Source: Mycoemilia scoparia
Taxonomy: Eukaryota; Kickxellomycota; Kickxellomycetes; Kickxellales; Kickxellaceae
NCBI GenBank assembly: GCA_027575805.1
Contig: JANBPU010000110.1
Coordinates: forward strand, 1-53,489
Reading direction: 5' to 3'
DNA length: 53,489 bases
Shown here: positions 43,170 through 53,489 of the stretch, piece after piece
Position numbering within the stretch: the first letter of the stretch is position 1
How the letters are laid out: each line of letters begins with the position of its first letter
The notes under the pieces: generated by a model
What the model was told of the DNA's origin: nothing
What the model saw: the letters and a program-made list of their open reading frames with translations, nothing else
The model's database searches: none
Position numbers and translations under genes: made by a program

Positions 43170-45290
43170 TCATTTGTCGCTATTGTCTGCTTCCGACGAA
43201 GATGATGGCTTCTTTGAACTTTTGCCATCATTCACCTCATCTTCTGCTGCTGCTGCCGCTGCTGCCTGGACAGTCTGCTGAAGCTCGGCAATAGTGGGCT
43301 TCTTGTCCTTAGTTTTCGATGCCTTCTTTGATTCTGCTGAATCTTTTTTGCTCTGTCCAGAAGCTCCATTAGTAGCAGCTTCTCCTTGTGTCTGGCTTGT
43401 GCTTGCTACTGCCGGTGCTGTTCCATCTCTGGCTCTAGCCTGGGTGGATGGCTTGTCAATAGATGCCTTTAGCTGATTCAGCTTCAGAGTAAGAGGATGA
43501 CTGTCACCAAAGGCAACATAGCGGGCATTGTATGCCAAATCAGCCCAGCCCTTTGCGTCCAAGCGGTAGCGGCGGATCAGACCCTTTGTAGTTGCTGTGG
43601 GTTTTGGTGCAGCTTCCTTTTTGGCAGCACATGCAAGATAAAGGCTGGAAAGTGTTGCTTGGTATCTTGCAAGCTCAGGGGAATTGGGTGGAAGAGCAAG
43701 AGACTTGGCCATGCGATCCACAACCTGACGACCGTTGGACAGGGCAGAGCCGGACTCTCCAAGATTCTGGGATATCTGCATGAGACCGATGAATGAGTTA
43801 ATCAGATAAGAGTTGTATGGGTGCAGAACCTGCTTCTGGTCATACTTCTTGAGGAAGTTGTTGAATTCAGTTTGTGCTTGGGCAAACTTTTGCTCTCTCA
43901 ACGAGATGAAGGCCTTGCTGTATGATTCGATAGCACCTTTGAGGACATCAACAAGCTCTGTTACAGGTATTTCGGCGCTACACGACTCACAGACGGCATT
44001 CTTCCCTTGGATCTCATTGTTGAGTGCCTGGATATCTTTCATTAGCTCATCAATGTCCGAGACTTCCTTTGTCTCTTCAAAGATCATGACACCGCGATGA
44101 CACTTACGGCAGAGAATACCATCCATAAATCTGTCTTCTGACTTGCTAAGAGGAGTAGAGCAGCGATAGCACTTGCACCAGAAATGACGGGTAAGAAGGA
44201 GCTGGCGGCGACGCTGCTCACGAGGCTGTAGGAGATCAACATACGAGACGGTTAGTTCAGCGTTGGCACGAATGTCAGTCAAGGCGCGGATTTCGAGCTT
44301 GCCATTTGGAAGACCAACAAACACGCAGTTTGGATCGCAGCTATGGTTGAAGTAAAGTCCACTCAATGGGAACACGCCAATGGCTTCGTAGTAGCCCCGA
44401 TCAAATGTGTCTAGGAATGGGTGAGATTCGGAATTAGCACGGCATGCAATATTTACAGCCTCGCTGGGAGATATACGTGCCTCCTCTGGGAGCAATTTGA
44501 TGAGCTCCTTTACTATATTTAAAAATTATACATGGTCAGTTATATATATATATCAAGCTATAACTATATTTGGTCTTGTGTTTTATAAATATGCCTTACA
44601 TGTTGAGAGTGTGGAGCTGATCCAATCTTTTTCATGCTGCTCACGATGGGCAGGTAGGTCCTCGCTGAGCTGGTATAGTGTGGGCTGGGAACCAAAGACG
44701 AAGTCGCTGCTAGGCTCAATGCTGTTCTCTTTGTCAACATAGCGCTTAGCCAAGAGACCAAGGGTAAGCCTGATAATATCAAGATCAGAACCATGTGTTT
44801 TGCAAATTTCTCTTACTTGCTTGAGAGCAGGGCATTGAACTTTGTGCAATGGCTTGTGTGCGGACTTGCAAGCGTCAGAGCAATATGCAACCATGTCGCA
44901 TGAGGAGCAGGTAACCTTGGCAACTTGAACCTTTTGTGTGCGACCAGGGATTGGCTTTCCTGATGCATCAAGAATATTGCGTCTGACTTCTTCGATCTTG
45001 GACTGCTTTAGACAGCCATGACAGAACTGGTAGAGGCAATGCGAGCGTATGACAAAGGATGTGGCCTGCTCAGCACACAACAAGGTTCCTTCCTTAATTC
45101 TACTGGCGGCCAAAGCATGTCTACCACGACCGTGGGATGACCTGACCTTTAATGGGTAGGAATTTTCGACAGATGCATAGTTGGAATTGTCTGCCAAAAC
45201 CTTCTTTCCCTTGCTCTTCTTTTTCTTTGATGCAGCATCAGCGCTAGAGCCGTGGTTTGGTGACATAGTTGGTTGAGTTGCGGTTGTCAT
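43170..45290 (-). CDS. SET and MYND domain protein (SMYD-type)
   Basis: A putative protein-lysine methyltransferase. Exons 45290-44600 and 44512-43170 give 677 residues; ATG 45290 is chosen over the preceding GTG. A Lys-rich N-terminus is followed by the first half of SET (HGRGRHALAASRIKEGTLL), then a MYND-type zinc module (CHGC, CSSCDMVAYCSDACKSAH, HKVQC) with an insert of about 38 residues between its first and second Cys pairs. The SET core follows: SGLYFNHSCDPNC (near 285), ELTVSYVDLLQPREQRRRQL, and post-SET WCKCYRC plus a second Cys pair CRKC. The C-terminal half is TPR-like, then Ala/Lys/Ser-rich. The stop is TGA, the only host gene here not ending in TAA. Substrate unknown. Confidence 0.92.
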
Positions 45291-46918
45291 CACGATGAGA
45301 TGGTGGCAATCTATAAATGCAGTGGGGTGCGAGAAAGTTATTGGCTATGCGAAAGCGTATGTCACAGATGTGTGTTGGAAATGCATAAAAAAGGTATAAA
45401 ATAAACAACCAGGTATTGAATATGTGCAAATGCTTACAATATAGGAGGAACGAGGTTTGTAGTTGTAAAAATGTCTGAGAGAGAAAGGGACTAGTCCTTT
45501 GGCATCAAGAATGGATACAGACTTGTCTCAAATGCTGTGGCTTCAAGTCAGCTCATTGCTATCCTGTGTCATGCTTGGCTCATTGAAAGTTGATTGTATT
45601 GCATTCTACAGCTCTTCTACTGGAAAACAAGATCAGCTTTGACAGCAAAACTAAGCAGTGATGACTTTCTATACACAAGCACCAATAAGAGAAAAGGAAT
45701 GCGTAAAATTACAGGGGGTCTAAGCCAGTCCAAAGTTGCGATCATTCTACTAGCTTCACAGTCATTGTACATCACTGTCCAATACTGCACAACTACTTGA
45801 GTCAAGAGACAGTCTTCTATCCTGCTCTTGGCTGTATTTGAAAAACAATATGTCGTAGTCTCCACTAAAAGGATACTAATATACTCCCTTAGGTACTAAT
45901 TGATCATCACTGGGGCTCCATCTAAAATGTATATCTTATGGGCTGAATTGCAGGGAATGTATAGGCGTATCCGTATGTTTCCTTTTTGTGAAGAGCTTGC
46001 CATGCATATGACTGTATTTGGTTGAATTCCATTACTGATTAGCCACAGAATGGCTGTGGGTGGATCCCAGCAAAATATACCATAAATTTGATAAATAATT
46101 TATGAAATTGCAAAAATTCTGGTGCATGTAAAGATATATTTATTGTTCTTCTGGGAATGGCGTGAAACTGACTTCTCCCTTGAATGTGTATATTATTGTG
46201 ATTGTGATTTAATGATTACTAGCCATTGCTTATTATTATTTATTTTGTTTGTATAGGAAGATTCCATTAGTGATCTAGTCTAAGGTAGGCATAAATGGGC
46301 CTTGGATTTTGGCCCAATCATCAGTCAATCCCTGTTACTTTTGGGACCCATTTTGCTTAAGGCTGTGTGAAACCTGACCCTGTGTGTACTTTTATTATAC
46401 TTTTTGATAATAATTCTAGGAGGCCTTTTATGCCTAATAACTTGCAAAATATATTCATAACTGTATATAAGACAGTCATTTATCAAGCCACTTTCATCGT
46501 GTATAAATCACCTTTTTAAATTGCAACTTATCTGAGTAAAGGTATGGCTCAGAAACTGTACACCTAATAATTAAAAGCAAAATGGGATTCAGAGCTAGAG
46601 AATGCCATCACTTTTAATTTTAACAACAAAACGCTACCAAACATTTAAAGACTTGGAAGGAGATCATGTGCCAGAAATTAGGTGTCTTTAAATATAAAAG
46701 CTCTACAAATAGAGTGTCCCAATAGAATCATAATTAATAATAAATGCTTTTATGCTAGTTCTAACTGAATTTATTGTATTTTGAAACAAAGAGAGGCCTT
46801 TACAAATCCAAATCCACAACGAAATAAAGAACCAATTAAAATGATAAAACTTTTAAGGCTTTTTTAGTAGAAAATTTTAAGAAATCAGGAATTAATGCAA
46901 ATAGGAAGTTTTAAAGAA
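45291..46918. other. Intergenic, diverged repeat fragments
   Basis: Between 45915 and 46080 are diverged pieces of the extended MITE (agggaatgtataggcgtatc; gctgtgggtggatcc). Between 46255 and 46370 is the gggcc/ggcccaatcatcagtcaatc piece also seen at 37905 and, inverted, at 53045. No intact ends are found. The rest is AT-rich 3' flank of HSP70. Confidence 0.55.
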
Positions 46919-48877
46919 TTAGTCGACTTCCTCGATGGTAGGACCACTCTGGTCACCAGCATCACCACCCGAAGGAGCGCTACCAGGGAAACCGCCAGGA
47001 GCAGCACCGCCAGGGAAGGCACCAGCACCACCTGGAGCACCACCCTCTGAGTAGATCTTCATCATGATGGGGTTGGCAACCTCTTCGAGCTCCTTCTTCT
47101 TGGATTCGTATTCTTCCTTGGAAGCTTCGTGAGATTGGTCAAGCCATTCAACGGTATCAGTGATAGCCTTGTCGAGCTTCTCCTTGTCGGCAGCATCAAT
47201 CTTGGCAGAAACCTTTTCGTCCTGAAGGGTGTTGCGAAGGCTGTAGGCATAAGACTCAACACCGTTCTTGGCAGAAATGCGCTCAGCAACTTCCTCGTCT
47301 TCCTTCTTGTACTTCTCAGCATCAGAGACCATACGCTCAATGTCCTCCTTGGAGAGACGGCCCTTATCATTGGTGATAGTGATCTTGTTGGTCTTACCGG
47401 TGGACTTGTCAGCGGCAGAGACATTTAGGATACCGTTAGCATCAATATCAAAAGTGACCTCGATCTGGGGAACACCACGTGGGGCAGGTGGGATTCCAGA
47501 GAGCTCGAATTTACCGAGGAGGTTGTTGTCCTTGGTGCGGGCACGCTCACCTTCGTAGACCTGGATGAGTACACCAGGCTGGTTATCAGCGTAGGTGGAG
47601 AAGATCTCAGACTTCTTGGTGGGAATGGTAGTGTTGCGAGGAATGAGCTTGGTCATTACACCACCAGCAGTCTCGATACCCATAGAGAGAGGAGCGACGT
47701 CAAGGAGAAGGACGTCCTGGGTCTTCTCGGAAGAGTCGCCAGAGAGAATGGCGGCCTGGACGGTAGCACCATAGGCAACGGCCTCATCGGGGTTGATAGA
47801 CTTGTCGAGCTCCTTACCGTTGAAGAAGTCAGAGAGAAGCTTCTGGATCTTGGGGATACGAGTGGAACCACCAACAAGAACGATCTCATCGACGCTGGAC
47901 TTATCGATCTTGGCATCGCGGAGGACCTTCTCTACGGGCTCCATGGTCTGACGGAAGTAGCTCTGGCAGAGCTCTTCGAAACGAGCACGGGTGATGGATG
48001 TGTAGAAGTCAATACCTTCGAAGAGAGAGTCGATTTCGATGGTGGTCTGAGCAGCAGAGGAGAGAGTACGCTTAGCACGCTCGCAAGCAGTGCGAAGACG
48101 ACGAAGAGAACGAGCGTTACCAGTGATGTCCTTCTTGTTCTTGCGCTTGAACTCATTGACAAAGAAAGTAACCAAAGCATTGTCAAAGTCCTCACCACCC
48201 AAGTGAGTGTCACCAGCGGTGGCCTTGACTTCAAAGATACCATCTTCGATGGAGAGAAGGGAGACATCGAAAGTACCACCACCAAGATCGAAAATGAGGA
48301 CGTTTCTTTCGCCAGCGGCCTTCTTGTCAAGACCGTAGGCAATAGCAGCGGCGGTAGGTTCGTTGATGATACGAAGGACGTTAAGACCAGCAATCAGACC
48401 AGCATCCTTGGTGGCTTGGCGCTGGGAGTCGTTGAAATAGGCAGGGACGGTGATAACGGCATCCTCGACCTTGGTACCAAGGTAAGCCTCGGCGGTCTCT
48501 CTCATCTTGGTGAGGACCATAGAAGAGATTTCCTCAGGAGTAAAGGTCTTGGTCTCACCCTTGTACTCAACCTGGATTTGTGGCTTACCGTCCTTGTTGA
48601 CGACGTTGAAAGACCAGTGCTTCATATCAGCCTGGACATCAGACTCATCGAAGCGACGACCGATAAGACGCTTAGCATCGAATACAGTGTTCTTTGGGTT
48701 CATGGCAACCTGGTTCTTAGCGGCATCACCGATAAGGCGCTCAGTGTCGGTAAAAGCGACATAGGAAGGAGTAGTGCGGTTACCTTGGTCATTAGCGATG
48801 ATCTCGACGCGGTCGTTTTGCCAGACACCGACGCAAGAGTATGTAGTTCCCAAATCAATACCAACGGCTTTGCCCAT
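46919..48877 (-). CDS. SSA1: Cytosolic HSP70 chaperone
   Basis: An intronless 652-residue Hsp70. It has all three family signatures: IDLGTTYS near the start, [14 protein letters not shown] and [14 protein letters not shown]. It also has the ATPase-linker region ending [19 protein letters not shown], a GGAPGG-rich C-terminal tail, and the EEVD end that binds TPR co-chaperones and marks the cytosolic type. There is no signal or mitochondrial leader. Codons are strongly biased to C-ending forms compared with neighbours, which fits high expression and leaves long empty frames on the other strand. A TATA-like element (about 48971-48977) and a phased TTC array at 49051-49123 lie upstream. Confidence 0.99.
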   Translation of the reverse strand: MGKAVGIDLGTTYSCVGVWQNDRVEIIANDQGNRTTPSYVAFTDTERLIGDAAKNQVAMNPKNTVFDAKRLIGRRFDESDVQADMKHWSFNVVNKDGKPQIQVEYKGETKTFTPEEISSMVLTKMRETAEAYLGTKVEDAVITVPAYFNDSQRQATKDAGLIAGLNVLRIINEPTAAAIAYGLDKKAAGERNVLIFDLGGGTFDVSLLSIEDGIFEVKATAGDTHLGGEDFDNALVTFFVNEFKRKNKKDITGNARSLRRLRTACERAKRTLSSAAQTTIEIDSLFEGIDFYTSITRARFEELCQSYFRQTMEPVEKVLRDAKIDKSSVDEIVLVGGSTRIPKIQKLLSDFFNGKELDKSINPDEAVAYGATVQAAILSGDSSEKTQDVLLLDVAPLSMGIETAGGVMTKLIPRNTTIPTKKSEIFSTYADNQPGVLIQVYEGERARTKDNNLLGKFELSGIPPAPRGVPQIEVTFDIDANGILNVSAADKSTGKTNKITITNDKGRLSKEDIERMVSDAEKYKKEDEEVAERISAKNGVESYAYSLRNTLQDEKVSAKIDAADKEKLDKAITDTVEWLDQSHEASKEEYESKKKELEEVANPIMMKIYSEGGAPGGAGAFPGGAAPGGFPGSAPSGGDAGDQSGPTIEEVD

Positions 48878-49899
48878 TTTTATGTTTTGACAATAATAAG
48901 AATATGTAAAGTTATAAAATATACAACAGGAGAAAAGTGTAGAGAAAAGATGAAAGTTTGGTGTTAGTGCTTATAATGGTATTCATGGCCCCCAAGGATC
49001 CTCAAGCCATTAAATATTTTTCACTTTGACTAGTTACGTACACTAGCTGATTCTTTTGGATTCGCAGACCTTCCTGATCGTTCTGATTGGCTCATGAACT
49101 CTCTAGCTGCTTCTTGGTGTTTCCACCAAAATCGAATTTTATTTTGGTTTTTTGCAAAGCCCAAATGACTTTTCTATTATGGCCTACTTTTCTTTGGAAT
49201 ATTACTGGCTGTTTTGGCACTATGGGGGAGGCAAAGCGACACTGCTTGCTTTATACTACTATGACGATTTCCAACACCGCTGTCATTGATACACTGATAG
49301 GTTACTATTACTAGTCCCATCTAAAACTTGTCGTGCTTGGTGCCCCCGGATTCCTGCTTTATTTGTTCTATACAATAAGCTTTAGAATCACTTCGAATAA
49401 TATCCAATGTTCTGAGTTTATATAATTTATAGTATAGTATTGGTTTCTATTTTAATATAGACAAATAATAGACATTTGACTACACATGAGCACCATGTTA
49501 TAATTCTGAGGCTCCATTACAATGCGTTCTTGGCATTGCATCAAACTGTAATAAAATTTGGCTCCAAACTAGATTAATATTGGACATCTCAAAATCACCA
49601 GACTAAAACAATCGTCATTTTTAGCTAAAAAATCACATGCAATATGGGTGATAGTTTTTAAAGTGCGACAATTTGCTAATAAATGTTGCGTGTCATCTAG
49701 TTTCTGTGAGATATCGAATTACAAAAGGTATATAAATTTATGGTGAATTTGCAATAATAAACTAAAATATTTTTAACTAAAAGTGATATGTGATCACAAG
49801 GGAAAGAAAAAACAATAATATTGAAATGGTGATGGGAATAGAATTGGACAGGATATATATATATAATGTTTCAGTAAAAAGGTAATATATGATATTATA
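48878..49899. other. Intergenic: HSP70 promoter and HSF 3' flank
   Basis: The HSP70 promoter occupies the left part. At about 49645-49700 there is a diverged left arm of the MITE family (atatgggtgatagtttttaa, gacaatttgctaataaatg) without a right arm. A TATATATATA run lies near 49855. Confidence 0.6.
49051..49123 (-). promoter_or_regulatory. Step-type heat-shock element array
   Basis: On the plus strand TTC occurs at 49051, 49061, 49071 and 49081, then CTC at 49091 and 49101, then TTC at 49111 and 49121: eight units at exactly 10-bp spacing. Direct nTTCn repeats separated by 5 bp are known as step-type HSEs, bound by yeast Hsf1. The array is 174-246 bp upstream of the HSP70 ATG, beyond a TATA-like site. 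An HSF gene sits about 0.8 kb away. Confidence 0.7.
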
Positions 49900-52089
49900 T
49901 TAGTTTTTAGATACTGTTGGTGGCTGTTCGACATTGAGTGAAGACGTCTTCAACAGATCACCTCGAATGTCGCGCCCATTGGGTATATCGGATACAATAT
50001 TTGTTGCTGTGGGGTTAGATGTAACTAATGGGATGTTGGGAACGATTGACATAGGGTTGGAAACTGGCAGTGATGTAGCCAGTGTGTCATCATCAAGGGG
50101 GAGTGAATAATTCAAAAGGAAAGGCTCTGAAGAGACAAGGTTGGTTGTTGCTGCTGGCGTTTGGGAGAGGGGTATGGTTGTAAGAGGATCAATATTTGTT
50201 TTTACCGGATTACTTGTAGGCAGCAGTTGCTCTGTAGGCACTGGCGCCGTGGATAGTGCATTATCCCAGTCAAGGAAGTAGTTTGCTGGATCAGAAATGG
50301 CACCTTGCTGATTTAAGCTCAAAAGTTGCTGCTCAAGCTGTTCTGTAGTTGGTGCAGATGGATTCGCTTCTGATATGGCTTCAGGATCATAGCTGTTTTC
50401 CGAACCGTTTTGCTGCATAGCCTGCCAAACTTTAAGTAAAATATCAACTTGTTCTGGCGATAGATTGTTTACAGTTTGGGCATATCCATCAGCATTATTA
50501 GGAGCCGGTGTTGATTTCCCAGTATTCAAAGAATTTGTAGGTGAATATGTCAGCCTGGGAGAAGTTATCAAGTTAGCGGTTGTTGGTTTCTTTTGAGGTG
50601 GTTGCGGGGTGGACGAATGGCTGCTCATAGTAAATGGGTCTAGAGATGACTTTCTCTTCTTTGGAATGTTGGGCTCGATAACATCTGTGATATATTGGGT
50701 TATTGAATCGATGCTGCTGTTCAATGTTTCGATGTCTTTTTGAAGTTCTTCAACCGTCTTTATGTTACCTTTGTGCCCACCCAAGGAAACATTTCTGCCA
50801 AGTCTCGATATCAATGTTCCTGGCCTGGCACCATCCCTGGATGATGTCGTTTTCGAAGAAGTTGGTTCAAAAGCATGAGGCAATGGGTCTAATTCACAGA
50901 AAATTATATAAAAATTTAATACAATAAATAGTAATATCAAAAAACATGCACATTTTTCTAATAAGTGAACAATAAACATATTATACAGCATACCTTTATT
51001 GGAGCCAGTTACTTCTCTGAAGCGATCATCAGAACCATTAAAGGGCTCAACACTATCTTGACTCCTTTTGATTAGAGAATTGGTCCTTAAAAAGGCATCC
51101 GGAGACTTCCCTTTATAGCCGTTGCTAGTCTTGCTATTGGTTGCAGCATCTGTTAGAAGTAGCCGTTTCAGAGGGAGCACTTCATTGACACGCTTATCAT
51201 TAGAGAATACTGTAGCCAAAAATTGCATTATTCTGTCAATCATTTCCTGCTGTTGGTCATATTTCTGACGGGCACTGTTTGTTTCCTCCCACATTGTGTT
51301 GTTTTCATGCTGAATCCGCTTTAATTCTGTGCTTATTGCCAGTTGATGGTTTCTTATAAGCTTTATTTCATCAAGCACATGCTGGAGATTAGTATTTTTA
51401 CTCTGAGCGTCGTCAACACGACCTGGGGAGAGTAGTGAGATATTGTCTGGTTGGGGTGTAGTGGCACTGCTTGATTCGGGCTCTTGACTCTTTGTGCCCT
51501 TTTTTCGCTTTACATAATGTAGTAGGTCAGGTTGCCCACGTTGGAAGTTGGGGTTGCTGAACTCCCATGATTCGGCATTAGGGTCGTCTGCCTTGAGAAC
51601 TCCTTGTTGAAGGTGCGGGACCTTATGAAAACCATACATATTTAGCTGTCGAACAAAGCTGCTGAAATTCTGATGTTTGAAAAACCTAGGTAAGACCTCC
51701 TTTGCAAGTTCCTCGTGCCGGGTTACTATTAATATTCAGAATGTTGTTATAGCATAATTCAAATGCTTGAGCGTTTCTTTCAGAGCTGGATCATATCAAC
51801 ACTTGCCTATAAATGTTTGCCCGTCAGCAGACCAGTGTATCAGGTCGTTAGAAGCGGGATCTTCCACCATGCTATAGTAATATATAAATTATCATGTTTT
51901 ATCATTTTAGCACCATGTATATGTGCTTTATAGAGGCATTGCATTCTACGTAATGCCAAGAAATGGCACATTCGCGTATTTTAGGATATCAGTGTGAAAT
52001 GCAAAACACGCTTACCTATAAAGCTTGTTTAGAAAGCTTGGGACAGTCAGGTTGCGGTTTATTGTCGCCGTTCTTCGAGATACAGACAT
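49900..52089 (-). CDS. HSF1: Heat-shock transcription factor
   Basis: Exons 52089-52016, 51871-51807, 51725-50994 and 50888-49900 give 619 residues. The DNA-binding domain (about residues 16-115) is split by two introns: VPSFLNKLYR-SMVEDPASND, then HWSADGQTFI, then VTRHEELAKEVLPRFFKHQN, FSSFVRQLNMYGFHKV and PNFQRGQPDLLHYVKRK. A heptad-rich trimerisation segment (about 150-220, VLDEIKLIRNHQLAISTELK) follows, then a second heptad region (VEELQKDIETLNSSIDSITQ) and a Ser/Thr/Asn/Pro-rich C-terminus likely to be the activation domain. Intron 2 is GC-AG (ATAG|GCAAGT). Intron 3 is 105 bp, in frame and stop-free, so its retention would add 35 residues. Probable regulator of the adjacent HSP70. Confidence 0.95.
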
Positions 52090-52794
52090 TTTCCTCTTAA
52101 TGCATATAAAAATGGTTAACTAAAAGAAAGGTGAATTTGAGTTGCAAAAACTTTAAAACATGCCATATTCACTAGTACATTGTGAGCATGGATCAGCACT
52201 AATCTGATTAGAGTGTTTGGCTTGAGATCGCCATGTCACATTTGTCCAAGTCAATGCCATAGTTCCTATACAATCAAAAATGTCGCAGTTTCAATAAAAA
52301 TGGGTGAATAAAGGCATTGCAGGATTCAAAGCACCCTGGGAATAATTGAACTATAGAAAGCTGGCATTAATAGTCTGTATACTCTAATATTTTTAGTGGG
52401 GCATATTGTATGGTGAAATTACTTTCATACTATTTGGTATTGCCCAAGTAAGGAGTTGTAAAGCTTCAACAGCCATCATGGAGGTTTATACGCTGTACTA
52501 GATGGCTGGTCTTGAATGCGTAGGCGGAGTCCTTACCAGAACAAAATGAATGCTAAGGCTCGCCGTAGCATGAAGACCTGAAGTGAAGCGAGGTAAGTCA
52601 TCTAATATACTGTAAAGATGAGCCATGGGCTTTAAACAGTAGTTTATGTGTTTGTGCGTGTATAAGAACGCAGGTTATCTCTATTCTGCGATATCAAATT
52701 CAACACAGCTTTGAAGTCTGTATCTTTGCAGCAAATGATTAAATACTGTAGACCAATGGAGCACTTGTGCCTCAGCGTTTTACTGATATAATGG
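52090..52794. other. Intergenic, upstream of HSF
   Basis: 700 bp of AT-rich promoter flank. No gene or repeat copy was recognised before the inverted composite at 52795. Confidence 0.5.
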
Positions 52795-53300
52795 CAAGTT
52801 TTCCATCTAAAGGAAACACATTAGCGCCCTCATACATTCCCCGCACATTGGCCCACAACCCATGCACTTTGGCTGGAGCCTGATGGACCATTGGTTACTA
52901 TCCAGAATATTATTCTGGTACACCTTTAAAAGAGATTCTACCTAATTTGCAAAAAATATGGATAATAGTTTTTGAAGGGTATCTTTTGGTGGCCAACGAT
53001 TATAGGCGCAATATCATAGCCAAATGTATGATCACAGTTTATAAGCAAATGGTTAGAGCTCAAAAGGCTTTAGGCAAAATGATGGGTCCCCAGGAGTTGC
53101 ATATCGAATGACTAATGATTGGGTCGAAACCTGAGGACCCATTTCTGTCTATAATATGTCAGAATCTCCTTTAAAGGTGTACCAGAATAATATTCTGGAT
53201 AATAGCCAATAATCTGTCAGGCTCCAGCCGAAGTGTATGTGTTATGGACGGATTTGCGGGGAATGTATGAGCACGCTTGTCTGTTCCCTTTTGATAGAGA
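52795..53300. repeat. Inverted composite of the extended MITE
   Basis: 52795-52945 and 53158-53300 are inverted copies of each other, sharing catacattccccgc, ggctggagcctga and ccagaatattattctgg followed by tacacctttaaa. Between them lie a left arm of the MITE (about 52958-53040) and a ggaccc/gggtcc-bearing piece (53045-53145). Confidence 0.75.
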
Positions 53301-53368
53301 ACTAGCCATATGCTTGATCCCAAGTGAGATCTTACCAAATGGCCACCCTTCAAAAATAACTACCCAAA
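52958..53368. mobile_element. Extended MITE, copy g
   Basis: The left arm is ATGGATAATAGTTTTTGAAG continuing GGTATC; the right arm is CCACCCTTCAAAAATAACTA. The core is as in copies b and d (tggccaacgattataggcgc). At about 410 bp it is the longest copy, enclosing the internal modules seen separately at 37260 and 45915. Confidence 0.8.
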
Positions 53369-53489
53369 TTATATTTTGGATATTTTTGTGAAAAGCATGG
53401 GCGATAAACTAACATATGGCCACTTTTCATTTTTTGGCAGACAATTATGGTCCCCAAGGTAATAGCCTAATTTTAAGAAAAAAATTGAC

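Noticed and set aside
48203..48967. 254-codon open frame antisense to HSP70
   Set aside because: Strong codon bias in HSP70 empties the opposite strand of stops; the product has no domain, and several other long shadow frames overlap the same gene.

Overview
The window looks like nuclear DNA of a filamentous or early-diverging fungus. Housekeeping genes carry many short GT-AG introns (about 71-120 bp, one of 221 bp), intergenic DNA is AT-rich, and there are fungal chromovirus-type LTR elements, a Tc1/mariner element and an Ndc10/CBF3-like protein. The species cannot be named from sequence alone.

Region 1 (1-11.3 kb) is a nest of mobile DNA. It opens with an inverted fragment of a chromovirus integrase, followed by the integrase-chromodomain end of a Ty3/gypsy element and its probable 3' LTR. 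Next comes an AT-rich 'gtatcat' repeat block carrying a tRNA-derived SINE and a Tc1/mariner element with TIRs of about 230 bp and a transposase broken by three stops. A second, divergent gypsy-like element (about 5.4-11.3 kb) has a probable -1 frameshift site between Gag and protease. Its pol is split by a solo LTR and by a 941-bp TIR element that itself holds a second solo LTR and a MITE. Both insertions can be lifted out to the base, leaving an open frame.

Region 2 (11.5-34.3 kb) is gene-dense and I could assign most of it exon by exon: lysophosphatidate acyltransferase (+), EMG1/NEP1 (-), a Crypton-derived Ndc10-like protein (+), BLOC1S1 (-), a LETM1-domain mitochondrial protein (-), a CaMK-type kinase (-), NAA35/MAK10 (-), UFD1 (-) and LRRC40-like (+). 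UFD1 and LRRC40 are divergent over a short shared promoter region.

Region 3 (34.3-37.6 kb) has MITEs, an unusual kinase-like reading frame interrupted only by TGA codons (four of them) and a small Cys-rich ORF.

Region 4 (37.6-52.1 kb, all minus strand) has branched-chain aminotransferase, bifunctional PFK-2/FBPase-2, a SET-MYND protein, an intronless cytosolic HSP70 and a heat-shock transcription factor. The HSP70 promoter carries a striking 10-bp-phased TTC array that fits step-type heat-shock elements, so regulator and likely target are neighbours.

Region 5 (52.1-53.5 kb) is a large inverted composite of the same MITE family that recurs through the window.

Main candidates for something new: the UGA-interrupted kinase-like gene, the phased HSE array, the stop-free in-frame intron in the HSF gene, the -1 frameshift signal, and transition-only decay of the repeats.
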